This document shows, piece by piece, positions 38,506 to 48,321 of a stretch of 64,000 bases of DNA. Below the pieces are notes generated by a model. It was not told the origin of the DNA. It was given only the letters and a program-made list of their open reading frames with translations, and did not search any database. This DNA is from CAWEBF01 sp963807235 (GTDB lineage Bacteria; Acidobacteriota; Vicinamibacteria; Vicinamibacterales; UBA2999). The position numbers were made by a program, and so were the translations under genes. The stretch is taken from assembly GCA_963807235.1 (NCBI GenBank), contig CAWEBF010000035.1:62001-126000 (forward strand), written 5' to 3'. Every line of letters begins with the position of its first letter. Position 1 is the stretch's first letter.

Positions 38506-39434
38506 CTAGCGCGGGGCAAGGAGACTGAGCGCCAGCCACACGGCACCGGCCAGCAGGACGAGCACCAGACCCACTCGCGACCACCGGCCAGAGGCCTATC
38601 GGACCTTGCGGCGATCTCGGTGTCGGCGCGGGCGTCACTCGCGTCCATCGCCGACACAAGGGCCCGAAGCTCGCCCGCCAGCACCGCCATGCTCTGGGGA
38701 CGGAGGTCTGGATTGGGCGCCACGGCACGGAGCGTCAGCTCGTCGAGCTCATCGGACACGTGCCGGTTCGCCGCGCTGGGGGCCGCCGATCCGCGCGGGT
38801 TCGGCCGGCGTCCAGTCAGCATCTCATAGAGGATGGCTCCCACCGAGTAGACGTCTGAGCGTTCGTCCGGCGGCTGACCCTGCATCTCTTCCGGCGAGTC
38901 GTAGTCACGCAGCCTCCCGTCGGCCCGTGTGAAGCCGGTGTGCGCCGCCAGCCAGAACGCCGGGACCTTGGCGTGCCCGCGCGCCGTCATCGACACGGAT
39001 TCTGGGCTCAGCCCGCCGTGGATCAGCCCCGCGGCGTGGGCCGCGGCAATTGCATCGGCAATCTGGATCGACGTCTCGACCGCCCTGCGCATGTTCAGGT
39101 GCTGTCCGTCGATCTCCCGGCGAAGCGATTGCCCTTGCAGGAACTCGAAGGCGAGGAACACGCGCCCCTCGTGCTCGTTGGCGTCGAAGAGCGTGATCAC
39201 GTTCGGGTGCGACAGCGAGGTCATCGAGCGTGCCTGGGCGACCAGTTCGGCGCGTGCCGCGGCGTCGGGTGTGAAGTCGGCGGGCAGCCATCGCACCGTG
39301 ACGGTGCGGCCCAGCCTCGTGTCGCGGGCGCGAAACAGCTGGCCCGGCCCCGATGGCTCCAGCGCTTCGAGCAGGTTGTAGTGGGCTACGACCCCTATGG
39401 GGCCGGTTGGACCGGATCCGGAAGGCGCGCTCAC
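38506..39434 (-). CDS. Membrane-anchored pseudokinase of the Hanks family (C-terminal frameshift)
   Basis: The kinase fold is recognisable from HPNVITLFDANEHEG (strands 4-5), SDVYSVGAILYEMLTGRRP (helix F) and the NPDLRPQSM end. Catalytic residues are replaced: the ATP-binding Lys is Arg (VTVRWLP, R48), the HRD motif is HGG (residues 139-141, no catalytic Asp) and the DFG motif reads PAF (158-160). After one shift near 38590 it ends with a hydrophobic helix (GLVLVLLAGAVWLALSLL). It is therefore predicted to be inactive and inner-membrane bound. The GTG start overlaps the upstream small gene as GTGA. Confidence 0.8.
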
Positions 39435-39694
39435 GTTCGCTCGAGCTCGATCACGGTCTGCAGCAGTTCCTTCGCATCGCCGATCTGCTCCACCACGAGG
39501 GCGATGTCGAGCGTGGGTCTTCCCGGTGTCCGCGCGCTCTGACAGTAGACGCCGTGCTGGCCCACCATGGCCAGCGCATCGGTCAGCAAGTCGAGCGCAA
39601 CCGCGAGCCGTCCGCGGCTGGCGCCCATCATCGTCTCGTGCAGTTCGAGCTGCTTCCGGTGCTTGATCAGCGCCGAGCGGTCGCCTTCTGACAT
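39431..39694 (-). CDS. Small helical protein coupled to the pseudokinase
   Basis: This 87-residue protein is rich in predicted helix (LIKHRKQLELHETMMGASRG, ALDLLTDALAMVGQH and a C-terminal ALVVEQIGDAKELLQTVIEL). It resembles flagellar-export-chaperone-like or four-helix small proteins but has no firm family. Its TGA overlaps the pseudokinase GTG, so the two are made together and may interact. It starts 3 bases downstream of the SDR gene. Confidence 0.55.
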   Translation of the reverse strand: MSEGDRSALIKHRKQLELHETMMGASRGRLAVALDLLTDALAMVGQHGVYCQSARTPGRPTLDIALVVEQIGDAKELLQTVIELERT

Positions 39695-39697
39695 CGG

Positions 39698-40420
39698 TCA
39701 GCCCTTCCGCGGCGGCTGGGAGGGCCGAATCTCCACGCGGCTCGGGAGGCTCCTGCCCGGATAACTCACAAGGTCGCCGATGACCTGGGCGACATCCTCG
39801 GGCTGCAGGGCCCAGGCCGACTTGTCGCGAGCGCCGCCCCCAAACGCGGTGTCCACGGACCCCGGCGCCACATACGCCACGCGCACGCCGTCGTGCCGGA
39901 CCTCCTGCATGAAGGCCTCGCTGAACGCGTTGACGGCGGCCTTGGTGGCGCAATACGCCGCCCCGCCCGCAAACGGGTTGGTGCCCGACAGGCTGCTCAC
40001 GTTAATCACCCAGCCGCCACCCCGTGCCTTCAGGTACGGCAGCGCGGCGCGCGACGTGTTGAAAATGCCCGTCACGTTGGTTTCGAACATCAGGCGCCAC
40101 TCGTCCACCGACATCTCCGCGACCGGCTTGAACACGCCGACGCCGGCGTTGTTGACCACGATGTCGATGCCTCCCAGCGTCGAGGACGTTCTGGCCATGG
40201 CCGCCTCCATCTGGCCGAAGTCGCGCACGTCGGCCGCGAGCGGCTCCACGCGGCCCTCGCCGGCTTCGCTCGTCAGCGCATCCACCGCGGCGCGAAGGTG
40301 TGCCTGGTTGGTGCCGACCACGGCAACGGACGCGCCCTGCCGGCGCAGCAGCCGCGCCGTGGCCAGCCCGATGCCACGCGAGCCACCTGTGACGATCGCC
40401 ACTTTGCCGGAGAGTGTCAT
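39698..40420 (-). CDS. Short-chain dehydrogenase/reductase
   Basis: This intact 240-residue classical SDR has the cofactor motif VTGGSRGIGLA (TGxxxGIG), structural NNAG in VVNNAGVGVF, and catalytic Ser (INVSSLSG) with YCATK. Val-Gly after the second strand (VVGTN) leaves NAD versus NADP preference open. The substrate is unknown. A period-7 array lies 2 bases upstream of its ATG and may contain the promoter. It is followed by the small helical and pseudokinase genes on the same strand. Confidence 0.88.
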   Translation of the reverse strand: MTLSGKVAIVTGGSRGIGLATARLLRRQGASVAVVGTNQAHLRAAVDALTSEAGEGRVEPLAADVRDFGQMEAAMARTSSTLGGIDIVVNNAGVGVFKPVAEMSVDEWRLMFETNVTGIFNTSRAALPYLKARGGGWVINVSSLSGTNPFAGGAAYCATKAAVNAFSEAFMQEVRHDGVRVAYVAPGSVDTAFGGGARDKSAWALQPEDVAQVIGDLVSYPGRSLPSRVEIRPSQPPRKG

Positions 40421-40422
40421 TT

Positions 40423-40454
40423 CTCGTTGGTCGTTGGTCGTTAGTCGTTTGTCG
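40423..40454. repeat. Heptanucleotide array GTCGTTR
   Basis: The units CTCGTTG, GTCGTTG, GTCGTTA, GTCGTTT and GTCGAAC lie directly upstream of the SDR start in the divergent gap with the malate-dehydrogenase-like gene. Confidence 0.7.
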
Positions 40455-40488
40455 AACCGGAAGCCGGGCGACGACGTCGTTGGTTCAT

Positions 40489-40494
40489 TACAAT
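40489..40494 (+). promoter_or_regulatory. -10 box TACAAT
   Basis: TACAAT ends 13 bases before the ATG of the malate-dehydrogenase-like gene. Confidence 0.3.
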
Positions 40495-40507
40495 ACTTCA
40501 CCGACAC

Positions 40508-41356
40508 ATGAGCAGGGTCGCCATCCTGGGCGCAGGCGAGCTTGGTGGGGCCACCGCGCACGCGCTGGCGGCACGGGGCTGCGTGTCGCGCGTGCTGCTC
40601 ATCGATACGCACGGGCAGGTGGCCGCGGGCAAGGCCCTCGATATCCAGCAGGCCGGCGCGATCAGTGCGTTTCCCACAAGACTCGAGGGCACCACCGACC
40701 TCACGCGCGTGACCGGATGCAGCGTGTGCGTGGTCGCGGACCGCGCCGGACCGCCACCGTCCGAATGGCGGCGCGAGGATGGGCTGGAAGCTATCGCGCG
40801 TGTGGCGAAGGATGCCGGCCCGGCTCCGCTGGTGTTCGCCGGCACCGGCCAGGACTCCCTGATGCGTACGTTGGCGACCGAGGCCGGCGTGGATCGGCGC
40901 CGCCTGATCGGTTCGGCTCCCGAAGCGCTGGCCGCGTCGGTGCGCGCCATGGTGGCGATCGAGGCGGGCTGCTCGGTCACGGAGGTCAACCTGACGGTGC
41001 TGGGCTGCGCGCCTCGCGGGATCGTCGTCCCGTGGGTAGAGGCATCGGTGGCGGGCTATGCGCTGGAGAAAGTGCTCACGCAGGCGCAACTGGCGCGAGT
41101 GGAAGCGCGGCTCGCGCGCCTCTGGCCGCCAGGGCCGTACACCCTGGGGCAGGCCGCCGCCTGCGTGGTGGACGCGATCACGCGGTCGTCTCGACGGCCC
41201 CGTTGCGTCACGGCCGTGCTGGACGGCGAATTCGGCGCCAGGGGTCAGGCCGGCGCCGTTCCGGCGTATCTGGGCCCGCTCGGCATCGAACGTACCGCGG
41301 TTCCCGCCCTGAACACGCGCGAACGCGTGCAGGTGGAAGCGGCCCTCAACATCTGA
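40508..41356 (+). CDS. Malate/lactate-dehydrogenase-like protein lacking catalytic residues
   Basis: This intact 282-residue protein starts with a Rossmann motif (VAILGAGELGGATAHALA) and the family's LLIDTHGQVAAGKALDIQQ. The active-site loop (normally PRKPGMSR) is RAGPPPSEWRR, the VLDSARFR-type substrate Arg block is IGSAPEALAASVR, and the catalytic GGHGD motif is replaced by LGCAPRGIVVPW, with no His or Asp. Cofactor binding may persist, but hydride transfer to malate or lactate is unlikely. It is not an obvious frameshift product, since the frame stays open and the fold length is normal. It is divergent from the SDR gene. Confidence 0.7.
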   Translation: MSRVAILGAGELGGATAHALAARGCVSRVLLIDTHGQVAAGKALDIQQAGAISAFPTRLEGTTDLTRVTGCSVCVVADRAGPPPSEWRREDGLEAIARVAKDAGPAPLVFAGTGQDSLMRTLATEAGVDRRRLIGSAPEALAASVRAMVAIEAGCSVTEVNLTVLGCAPRGIVVPWVEASVAGYALEKVLTQAQLARVEARLARLWPPGPYTLGQAAACVVDAITRSSRRPRCVTAVLDGEFGARGQAGAVPAYLGPLGIERTAVPALNTRERVQVEAALNI

Positions 41357-41362
41357 ATCAGC

Positions 41363-41368
41363 TACGAT
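41363..41368 (+). promoter_or_regulatory. -10 box TACGAT for the M28 peptidase
   Basis: TACGAT ends 6 bases before ATG 41375, consistent with a leaderless message. Confidence 0.4.
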
Positions 41369-41374
41369 CCCGCT

Positions 41375-42893
41375 ATGCGATCGTGTCTGGCCCTGGCGTT
41401 CGTGGCGGCGTGGGCGTTGGTGCTTGCCGCCGCCGACGGGCCGGCCATCTCCACCGACAACCTCCGCACCCATCTGCAGTTCCTGTCCTCGGACGAGATG
41501 CGCGGCCGGGCCAACGGCTCGGCCGAGCTGGAGCGCGCCGCCGACTACATCGCGCAGCAGTTCGAGCAGGCGGGCCTCCAGCCGGGGGGCGTGAACGGCT
41601 GGTTCCAACCCTTCGAGATCATCGCGGGGCTGCTCGTCGGCGAAGGGAACCAGCTGTCGTTGACGGCGGGCGGCAGGACGGTGACTCTTGCCCTCGGCAT
41701 GAGCTATTACCCGCTGGGGACACCGGCCGCCGGATCGATCACGCGGCTCGACGAACTGGACGTGGTGTTCGCGGGTTACGGCATCTCGGCGCCTGAGGCG
41801 AAGTACGACGACTACGCCGGGCTGGACGTGCGAGGCAAGGCCGTGCTGATCTTCAGCCACGAGCCGCAGGAGCGCCGCGAGAACAGCCGCTTGAACGGCG
41901 CGCGGCCGCTTGCGCAAACGACGCTCGAAGCCAAGGCCGCCGCGGCTCGCGATCGCGGCGCACGGGTGCTGGTCGTCGTGAGCGACCCCACGCACCAGAT
42001 CGACCAGGCCGACTACGACTTGTTCGCGCGGGATCCCGACGCGGATGCAGCCGAGATCCCCGTGCTCAGGGCCCGCCGCAAAGAGGCCCAGGCGCTGGTC
42101 GACGCGTTCGCGCTCGACGTACGCGCCCGCCGAATCGACGACGACCTGGTCCCTCGGTCCGGCCCGTTGGCAGGCGCCAAGATCAGCTACGTCGAACACC
42201 TCACGAAGAACCGCCGCACCGTCCGCAACGTCGTGGGCGTACTGCCTGGCAGCGACGCGGCCCGTCGCGCTCAGGCCGTGGTGATTGGGGCGCACTACGA
42301 CCACGTGGGCGTGGGCGGCCGGCTGTCGGTCAGCCCCGATCGCACGCGGCCAGATCCACAACGGCGCCGACGACAACGCGTCGGGTACGTCGGCCATCAT
42401 CGAGATGGCGAGGGCGGCCGCCTCTGACAAGACCCGGTTTCCACGGTCGCTGGTCTTCGTGGCATTTGCGGGCGAGGAACGCGGACTGCTGGGATCGGCG
42501 CACTACACGTCGGTGCCCCCGATCCCGATCGCCGACACCTGGGCGATGTTGAACCTCGACATGGTGGGGCGCGCCGGGGGCAGCGTGGACGTGAGCGGCC
42601 TCGAGGTGTCTCCCTCGATGGAAGACGACTTGAAGACGGCGTCCAAGGCAGTGAGGGGCCTGGAGATCAAACGTGAGGGTCCCGGCGCCGGGCGGAGCGA
42701 CGATTCGTCGTTCCTGGACCGGCGGGTGCCCGCCATCAACTTCTTCACCGGCTTCCACGGCGACTACCACCGTCCGTCCGACGATTGGGAACGCGTGGAT
42801 CTGCCGGGCACCTCGCAGGTGGCCGCGCTCGCGCTGGAGCTCGCCGCCAGCGTGTCGGCGCGCGGTAACAAGCCGGAGTTCGTGTCGAAGTAG
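41375..42893 (+). CDS. Secreted M28 family zinc peptidase (frameshift near 42350)
   Basis: A signal peptide (LALAFVAAWALVLAAADG) is followed by a PA-like insert (VVFAGYGISAPEAKYDDYAG) and an M28 catalytic domain. Zinc ligands and catalysis are seen in VIGAHYDHVG, HNGADDNASGTSA, FAGEERGLLGS and the final FHGDYHRPSDDWE. The enzyme would be a periplasmic or secreted aminopeptidase. One frame change near 42350 splits it between the first His motif and the GADDNASG motif. Length about 506 residues. The CorC gene follows 24 bases later. Confidence 0.88.
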
Positions 42894-42917
42894 CGCCGGA
42901 CCTCGCACCGCCTCTGC

Positions 42918-44235
42918 ATGGGCCTCTTGGCCGTCGTCCTCGTCGTGGTACTGATCCTCGTGAACGCGGTCTACGTGGCCGCCGAGTTCGCGGCGGTCAG
43001 CGTGCGGCGCAGCCGGTTGAGGCAGCTGGCCGGCGACGGCAGCGTGCTGGCCAGATGGCTGCTGCCCTACGTGGACAACGCCGGCCGCCCTCGATCGCTA
43101 CATCGCGGCCTGTCAGATAGGCATCACCCTGTCGAGCCTCGTCCTGGGCGCCTACGCCCAGGCGACGTTTGCCGTGTGGCTGGCGCCGTGGGTCGCGTCG
43201 GCAGGCGGGCTGGAGACGCTCGCCGCGCAATCGACGGCCGCGGTCGCCGTGCTCCTGGTGCTCACGGCCGCCCAGGTGATCCTGGGCGAGCTGGTCCCGA
43301 AGTCCCTTGCGCTGCAATACCCCACGCCGGCGGCGATCTATACGTTCCCGGCGATGGTGGCCTCGTTGTGGATCTACCGCCCGTTCCTCGCGTGGCTGAA
43401 CGGCAGCGGGCTGTTCCTCCTCCGCCTGATCGGCGCGCCGATACAGACGCACCGTCACATCCACTCGCCCGATGAGATCGAGCTGCTGATCGCAGAAAGC
43501 CGCGACGGCGGCCTGCTGGAACCAGACGAGCACGAGCGCCTGCAGCGGGCCTTGAAGCTGAACCTGCGGCAAGCCAGGCAGCTGATGGTGCCGCGCCGGC
43601 GGATGGCGGCCCTCGACATCGACACGCCGCTGCACGAGGTCGTCGCCATCGTGGCCTCCAGCCCGTACTCGCGGCTGCCTGCCTATCGGGGCTCGCTGGA
43701 CAACGTCGTCGGCGTGCTGCACACGCGCGACCTGGTGCAGTGGTTCGTGGACGGCAGCAAGGAGTCCACGCTGGCGGCGCTGATCCGGCCGATCTCGGCC
43801 GTGCACGAAAGTGTGACAGCCGACCGTGTGCTGCGGCACTACCGGGAGCGCCGCGCCCACCAGGCGCTGGTCGTGGACGAATTCGGCGGCACCGCCGGTG
43901 TCATCACGCTCGAGGACGTGCTGTCCGAGCTCGTTGGCGAAGTTGGCGACGAGTTCAAGGGCGGAGCACCGGTCGCCGAGCCGCTACCAGACGGGCGCGT
44001 TCGACTCCCCGGAGCCATGCCGGTACACGACGCCGAGGAGGCGCTCGAGACCGCGTGGGAGACCGACGCGACGACTGTCGGCGGGCTCGTGACCGCGGCG
44101 CTGGGCGACCTGCCCGAGCCTGGCGACAAGGCCACCATCGGCCGGTTCCAGTTCCAGGTGGAGCGGGTGGCCGATCGCGCGCTCGAATCGGTGCTGGCGT
44201 TGCGAGTCTCGCCGGAAGAAGGAGACGCGCGGTGA
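42918..44235 (+). CDS. CorC/HlyC (CNNM-CBS) family membrane protein 1 (frameshift near 43090)
   Basis: The roughly 438-residue protein has a DUF21/CNNM membrane domain: start MGLLAVVLVVVLILVNAVYV, then AACQIGITLSSLVLGAY and VILGELVPKSLALQ. A CBS pair follows, with VVGVLHTRDLVQWF and QALVVDEFGGTAGVITLEDV, and a C-terminal CorC_HlyC transporter-associated domain (TVGGLVTAALGDLPEPGD). The family is linked to Mg2+/Co2+ efflux or Na+-coupled Mg2+ transport. The first 55 residues are in another frame. Its stop overlaps the GTG of the paralogue. Confidence 0.85.
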
Positions 44236-45536
44236 GCGTCGTGGTGATCCCTCTCGTAGTCATCACGCTGCTGATCCTGGCCAATGCCCTGTTCGTGGCG
44301 GCCGAGTTCGCGATCGTGGGAGCGTCGCGCGCGCAAATCGAACACGACGCCAGCGAAGGAAGCCGGCTGGCGCAGCGCGTGGCTCGCATCCTGCAATCGC
44401 CGATGCAGCAGGACCGCTACATCGCCACGACGCAGATCGGCATCTCGATCGCCAGCCTGGGCCTGGGGATGTACGGCGAAAGCGTGCTGGCACGCTGGAT
44501 CGAGCCGCGGCTGATGCCGTTCGACCAGTACCGCTGGTTCGCCGCGCACACCGTCGCCAGCGCAACGGCGGTGTCGATCCTGACCTACTTCCACATCGTG
44601 CTCGGTGAGGTGGTGCCCAAGGCGCTGGCGCTGCAGGCGGCACAGCGAACCGTCCTGTACGTGTCGCCCATCATCACGGCGATCCAGGTGGCGATCTCTC
44701 CGCTCGTCACGGTGCTGAACGCCTCGGGCAACGGCCTGCTGTCGCTTCTTGGCGTGACGCGGCAAGGCAACGCCGGCGAGCGGTATCACACCACCGAGGA
44801 ATTGCAGCTCATCATCCGGGAAAGCCACGAGGGCGGGCTCCTGAGAGGCGAGTCGGGCCGCATCCTCGGCGAGCTGTTCGAGTTCGGCAGCCTAACCGCG
44901 GGAGAGGTGATGGTGCCGCGGGTGCGGCTCGTGGGCATCCCGTCGGGAACCGACGTGGACGAGCTGCGCCAGATCATCCGCAACAACCCGCACACACGCT
45001 ACCCGATCTACAACGGCGACCTCGACCACATCGTGGGCAGCGTGCACGTCAAGGTGCTGCTCCGGCACCTGGTCGCCAACCGGCCGGTGAACATCCGCGA
45101 CGCGAGGCCGCTGCCCTACGTGCCCACCACGACGCCGCTGGACGAGCTGCTGTCCGCGATGCGGCGCAACCGGGCGCACATGGCCGTGGTGATGGACGAA
45201 CACGGCGGCACCGCCGGCATCGTGACCATCGGGGACCTGTTCGAAGAAGTGGTGGGCGACATCACGGAAGGGCGCGGGCGCGGGCCGGTGTACCGCGATG
45301 GGGCCGGCCGAACGCTCGTGCGCGGCACAGTGCGGCTCTCCACGGCGGCCGACGCGCTCGGCATGACGATCGAGCACCCTCAGGTGCAGACGGTCGGCGG
45401 GCTGGTTCTGTCGCTGTTGGGCCGCCCGGCGGTAGTCGGCGACGCGGTCGCGTACGGGTCGGTGCGGCTCGAGGTCACGGCGACGTCCGGGCTGGGTGTC
45501 GCCGAAGTGGCCATGTCGAAAGTCGAGCGGGTCTAG
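44232..45536 (+). CDS. CorC/HlyC (CNNM-CBS) family membrane protein 2
   Basis: This intact 434-residue paralogue starts at a GTG overlapping the previous stop. It has the CNNM helices (VVVITLLILANALFVAAEFA, QIGISIASLGLGMYGES, VLGEVVPKALALQA), CBS motifs (RYPIYNGDLDHIVGSVHV, AVVMDEHGGTAGIVTIGDLF) and the C-terminal domain TVGGLVLSLLGRPAVVGD. Tandem CorC pairs suggest a heteromeric divalent-cation exporter. It converges with the winged-helix/TPR gene 20 bases later. Confidence 0.9.
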   Translation: MSVVVIPLVVITLLILANALFVAAEFAIVGASRAQIEHDASEGSRLAQRVARILQSPMQQDRYIATTQIGISIASLGLGMYGESVLARWIEPRLMPFDQYRWFAAHTVASATAVSILTYFHIVLGEVVPKALALQAAQRTVLYVSPIITAIQVAISPLVTVLNASGNGLLSLLGVTRQGNAGERYHTTEELQLIIRESHEGGLLRGESGRILGELFEFGSLTAGEVMVPRVRLVGIPSGTDVDELRQIIRNNPHTRYPIYNGDLDHIVGSVHVKVLLRHLVANRPVNIRDARPLPYVPTTTPLDELLSAMRRNRAHMAVVMDEHGGTAGIVTIGDLFEEVVGDITEGRGRGPVYRDGAGRTLVRGTVRLSTAADALGMTIEHPQVQTVGGLVLSLLGRPAVVGDAVAYGSVRLEVTATSGLGVAEVAMSKVERV

Positions 45537-45556
45537 GGCCTCGTTCCTGCCTCGGC

Positions 45557-47486
45557 TCAATTGATAAGGTTCATACGCTTCGACAGCGCGATGAACCGCA
45601 GGTCCCCGCGGAGGGAATCCCAAGCAGGCTCGACGCCCAGAAACACCATGCGAACGTCCCGTTCCTCATAGGCCCTCTCCAGCCATTGCAATGCGTTGTC
45701 GGTGTCGCGGAGTCCTTGATACACCAGGGCGAAACTGTACGGTGAGACATACGTGCGCTCGGCGGCGACCCGCATTTCGCTGAGCGTACGCTCCGCTGCC
45801 TGCCGCTTCCCGGAAGCCGCCTGGGTGAAGCCGCTCAAGGCCACCGGCGTCCACGAGCCGCCAAACTCCTTGGCTTTGCTGAAGTCGGCTAGCGCCTCTT
45901 CGTAGCGGCCGTCGCGCTCGTACAGCCTCCCGCGGTGCTGCAGTGCGATCCAGAATGTCGGGTGACTCTCGAGCGTTCTGCGCAGCTGCTCGGCTGCGTC
46001 GCCGTATCGTCGCGCGTTGAAAAGGAACTGTCCTTTGAGCGGTACTGGCTATTGGCGATCGCGGCTCAGCGGCAAGCGCCCGGTCCACCTCCCGCAGCGC
46101 CTGTTCGTGCCGGCTGGTAATCGACAGCAAATGCGCATAACCGAGGTGAGCTGAAAAATCATCGGGATTGAGCTGCAGCGCGCGCTGATAATTGGCCTCG
46201 CTGGACCTCCAGTCCCACTCGTAATAAAAATCAATCCAGCCCAGCGCCGCGTACGCTTCGGGGAGCCGGTCGTCGATTCCTACTGCTTTGAGCGCAGCTG
46301 CCTTTGCCTTCGCCATGGGTTCGCGCGACGATGCGTCGGTCGCGATTGCGATTCGGCTGTTGATGTCCGCTAGGCCCGCGTGCGCCGCGGCGAAATTTGG
46401 ATCTCTCCCCACCGCTTCCTCGAAGAGTTCTATGGCCCTCCGAGGCTGCGCCAGATCCATGAAAAAGCGTCCCCTCAGGTAGAGTTTGTACGCGTGGGCG
46501 TCAGCGGTGTGCCGTCTGATAACCTGCTCGCGCTCGTCGCCCGTGAGTTCCAGAGCCAGAGCCCGCGTGACCCTCTCGGAAATCGCATCCTGAACGCCGA
46601 AGATGTTCGTGAACTGTTCGTCAAACTGACCCGCCCATAACTGCATCTGGTCAGCGACGCGCACGAGGCGTACCGTCACTCTGATGCGATCGGCCGAGCG
46701 GTGAATGTGACCATCAGGTACCGCCTCTACGGCTAACTCGCGCCCTGCACTGACGGGGTCCTGTTCAGGCGTGCTGTACCTGCGAACGACGCCTAGGGGA
46801 CGCACTGTGAGGTCGCGAATGTTGCTCAGTTTTGCGATCAGGCTGTCGGCCATCCCGACCTCCAGCGCCTCGTTGCGGCTTCCGAGCACCAGCGGCTTAA
46901 ACGGCAAGACCGCGACCGTGCTCACGGGCGCATCCCGCCCGGCGCCAATCGAGCTCCGCCAGCGTAGCAACACGAGCAGCACCACACCTGCCACGAGGCC
47001 GATGATGATCGCTTGCCGCACGTAGCGTGATGTACCGGGACGTCCCGCGGGCTGGACAGACGGGCTGATAGGGACAGTAACCACGGAGGCGACGGGGAAC
47101 CCAGTGTTCTGGGATGAAGCGCCGAGGACGGGCGGTGCAGTAGGCGGGCGGTCGTCGGCGACTTCCCTGACGGCGGCGACGAACCGGTAGCCATGGCCCG
47201 GAACCGTCGCAATGTACCGGTTCTCCCCGCGAGCTTCTCCCAGCACGCTTCGGAGCTTGCTGATGTTCTGCCCCAGATTGTTTTCTTCGACGATCACATC
47301 CGGCCACAACGCGTTGAGCAGGTCATCCTTGGTGAGAATTGCGCCCCGGTGCTCGACGAGGTACACGAGCGTATCGAACACTTTCGGCGTGAGCGGGACC
47401 GGCTCTCCGGCTCGGAGGAGGCGGCGCGTCGAGGGCTCCAGACGGAACTCTCCGAATTCATAAGTGTGCGGTTTGGCGCCGGCCAT
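45557..47486 (-). CDS. Winged-helix / TM / TPR regulator (frameshift near 46050)
   Basis: The N-terminus is a CadC-like winged helix (YEFGEFRLEPSTRRLLRAG to TVPGHGYRFVAAVRE). One transmembrane helix (IIIGLVAGVVLLVLL, near residue 165) follows, then a TolB/FlgO-like domain (VAVLPFKPL, DGHIHRSADRIRVTVRLVR) and TPR repeats (AYAALGWIDFYYEWDW, NYQRALQLNPDDFSAHLGYA). A frame change near 46050 leads to further TPRs and the end FIALSKRMNLIN. About 640 residues. Such proteins are abundant in Acidobacteriota and probably regulate transcription from the membrane. ATG 47486 is preferred over TTG 47507. Confidence 0.82.
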
Positions 47487-47577
47487 GGGGCCTTTCACAA
47501 CTTTCAAATATTTTCAGCGGCCGTTTCAAGACATTCACGGCCCGAAGGGAGAGTATCGCCCGAAAGAGGAGGGCACG

Positions 47578-48321
47578 ATGAATTGGAAAGCAATTGAGAA
47601 TGCGTTACGGATGATGGGGCGGCCGGGGCTCGTGGCAGCAGCTGCCGCCGCGTTGATGACCAGCCCTGCCCTGATTGAGGCCGGGCAGAACGATCCCAGT
47701 GCACAGTCTCGAGCGCGCCAGCTGCAGGGCACTTGGCGCGTCCAAATCACTCTGCTTAATTGTCAGACGGGAGACGCGCTGAGGCCTCCGTTTCCTGCGA
47801 TGGCGACGTTTGCGGCGGGTGGAACTGTAACCACGTCAGACGGAGGGTTGAGCCCGCTCGTGCGCGGCGCCGGCCATGGCGTCTGGCGGCATGTGGGGGG
47901 CCATACGTTCGAAGCGCTGACCGAGGCGTTTCTCTTTACGCCCGCCGGCGCGCTAAACGGAGCACAGAGGCTTCGGCAATCTCTCGAGATCGGCTGGGAT
48001 CCAGACGAGTTCAATGCCACCGTCTCCGCGGAGATCCTCGACGCGCAGGGCACACCGATCGCGACGGGATGCGCAACGTCGGTTGGCCGTCCATGGTGTC
48101 ATGGACCGCCGGGTGCCGAAGGAACGGCCGTTCGATCGAAGACGTCGCAGAAGTGGCGGATCAGCGAGTCCTCGGCCTCCGCCATCGGGATCTCCCGGCC
48201 GGTGGCCCGCTCGAGCGACGTCACGCCGCGGTCGGAGATGCCGCACGGGACGATCAGGCGGAAATGGTCCAGCGCCGGTGCCCACGTTGAACGCAAACCC
48301 GTGGCTCGTGATCCAGCGTGA
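47578..48321 (+). CDS. Secreted hypothetical protein, lipocalin-like (3' end uncertain)
   Basis: ATG 47578 follows a strong GAGGAGG site. A signal peptide (GLVAAAAAALMTSPALIEAG) precedes a beta-rich domain beginning LQGTWRVQITLLNCQTGDAL, with HGVWRHVGGHTFEALTEAFL and a repeat-like LEIGWDPDEFNATVSAEILD. It resembles short secreted proteins found beside winged-helix regulators in Acidobacteriota. The family-like part ends near GCATSVGR (about 48090). The remaining codons run antisense through lipB, so the true stop is probably near 48095 and an indel may hide it. Function unknown. Confidence 0.6.
   Translation: MNWKAIENALRMMGRPGLVAAAAAALMTSPALIEAGQNDPSAQSRARQLQGTWRVQITLLNCQTGDALRPPFPAMATFAAGGTVTTSDGGLSPLVRGAGHGVWRHVGGHTFEALTEAFLFTPAGALNGAQRLRQSLEIGWDPDEFNATVSAEILDAQGTPIATGCATSVGRPWCHGPPGAEGTAVRSKTSQKWRISESSASAIGISRPVARSSDVTPRSEMPHGTIRRKWSSAGAHVERKPVARDPA

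Noticed and set aside
39698..42430. 910-codon minus-strand frame ending in the SDR
   Set aside because: Only the last 240 codons are the SDR; the upstream part is antisense to the malate-dehydrogenase-like and M28 genes and has no motif.
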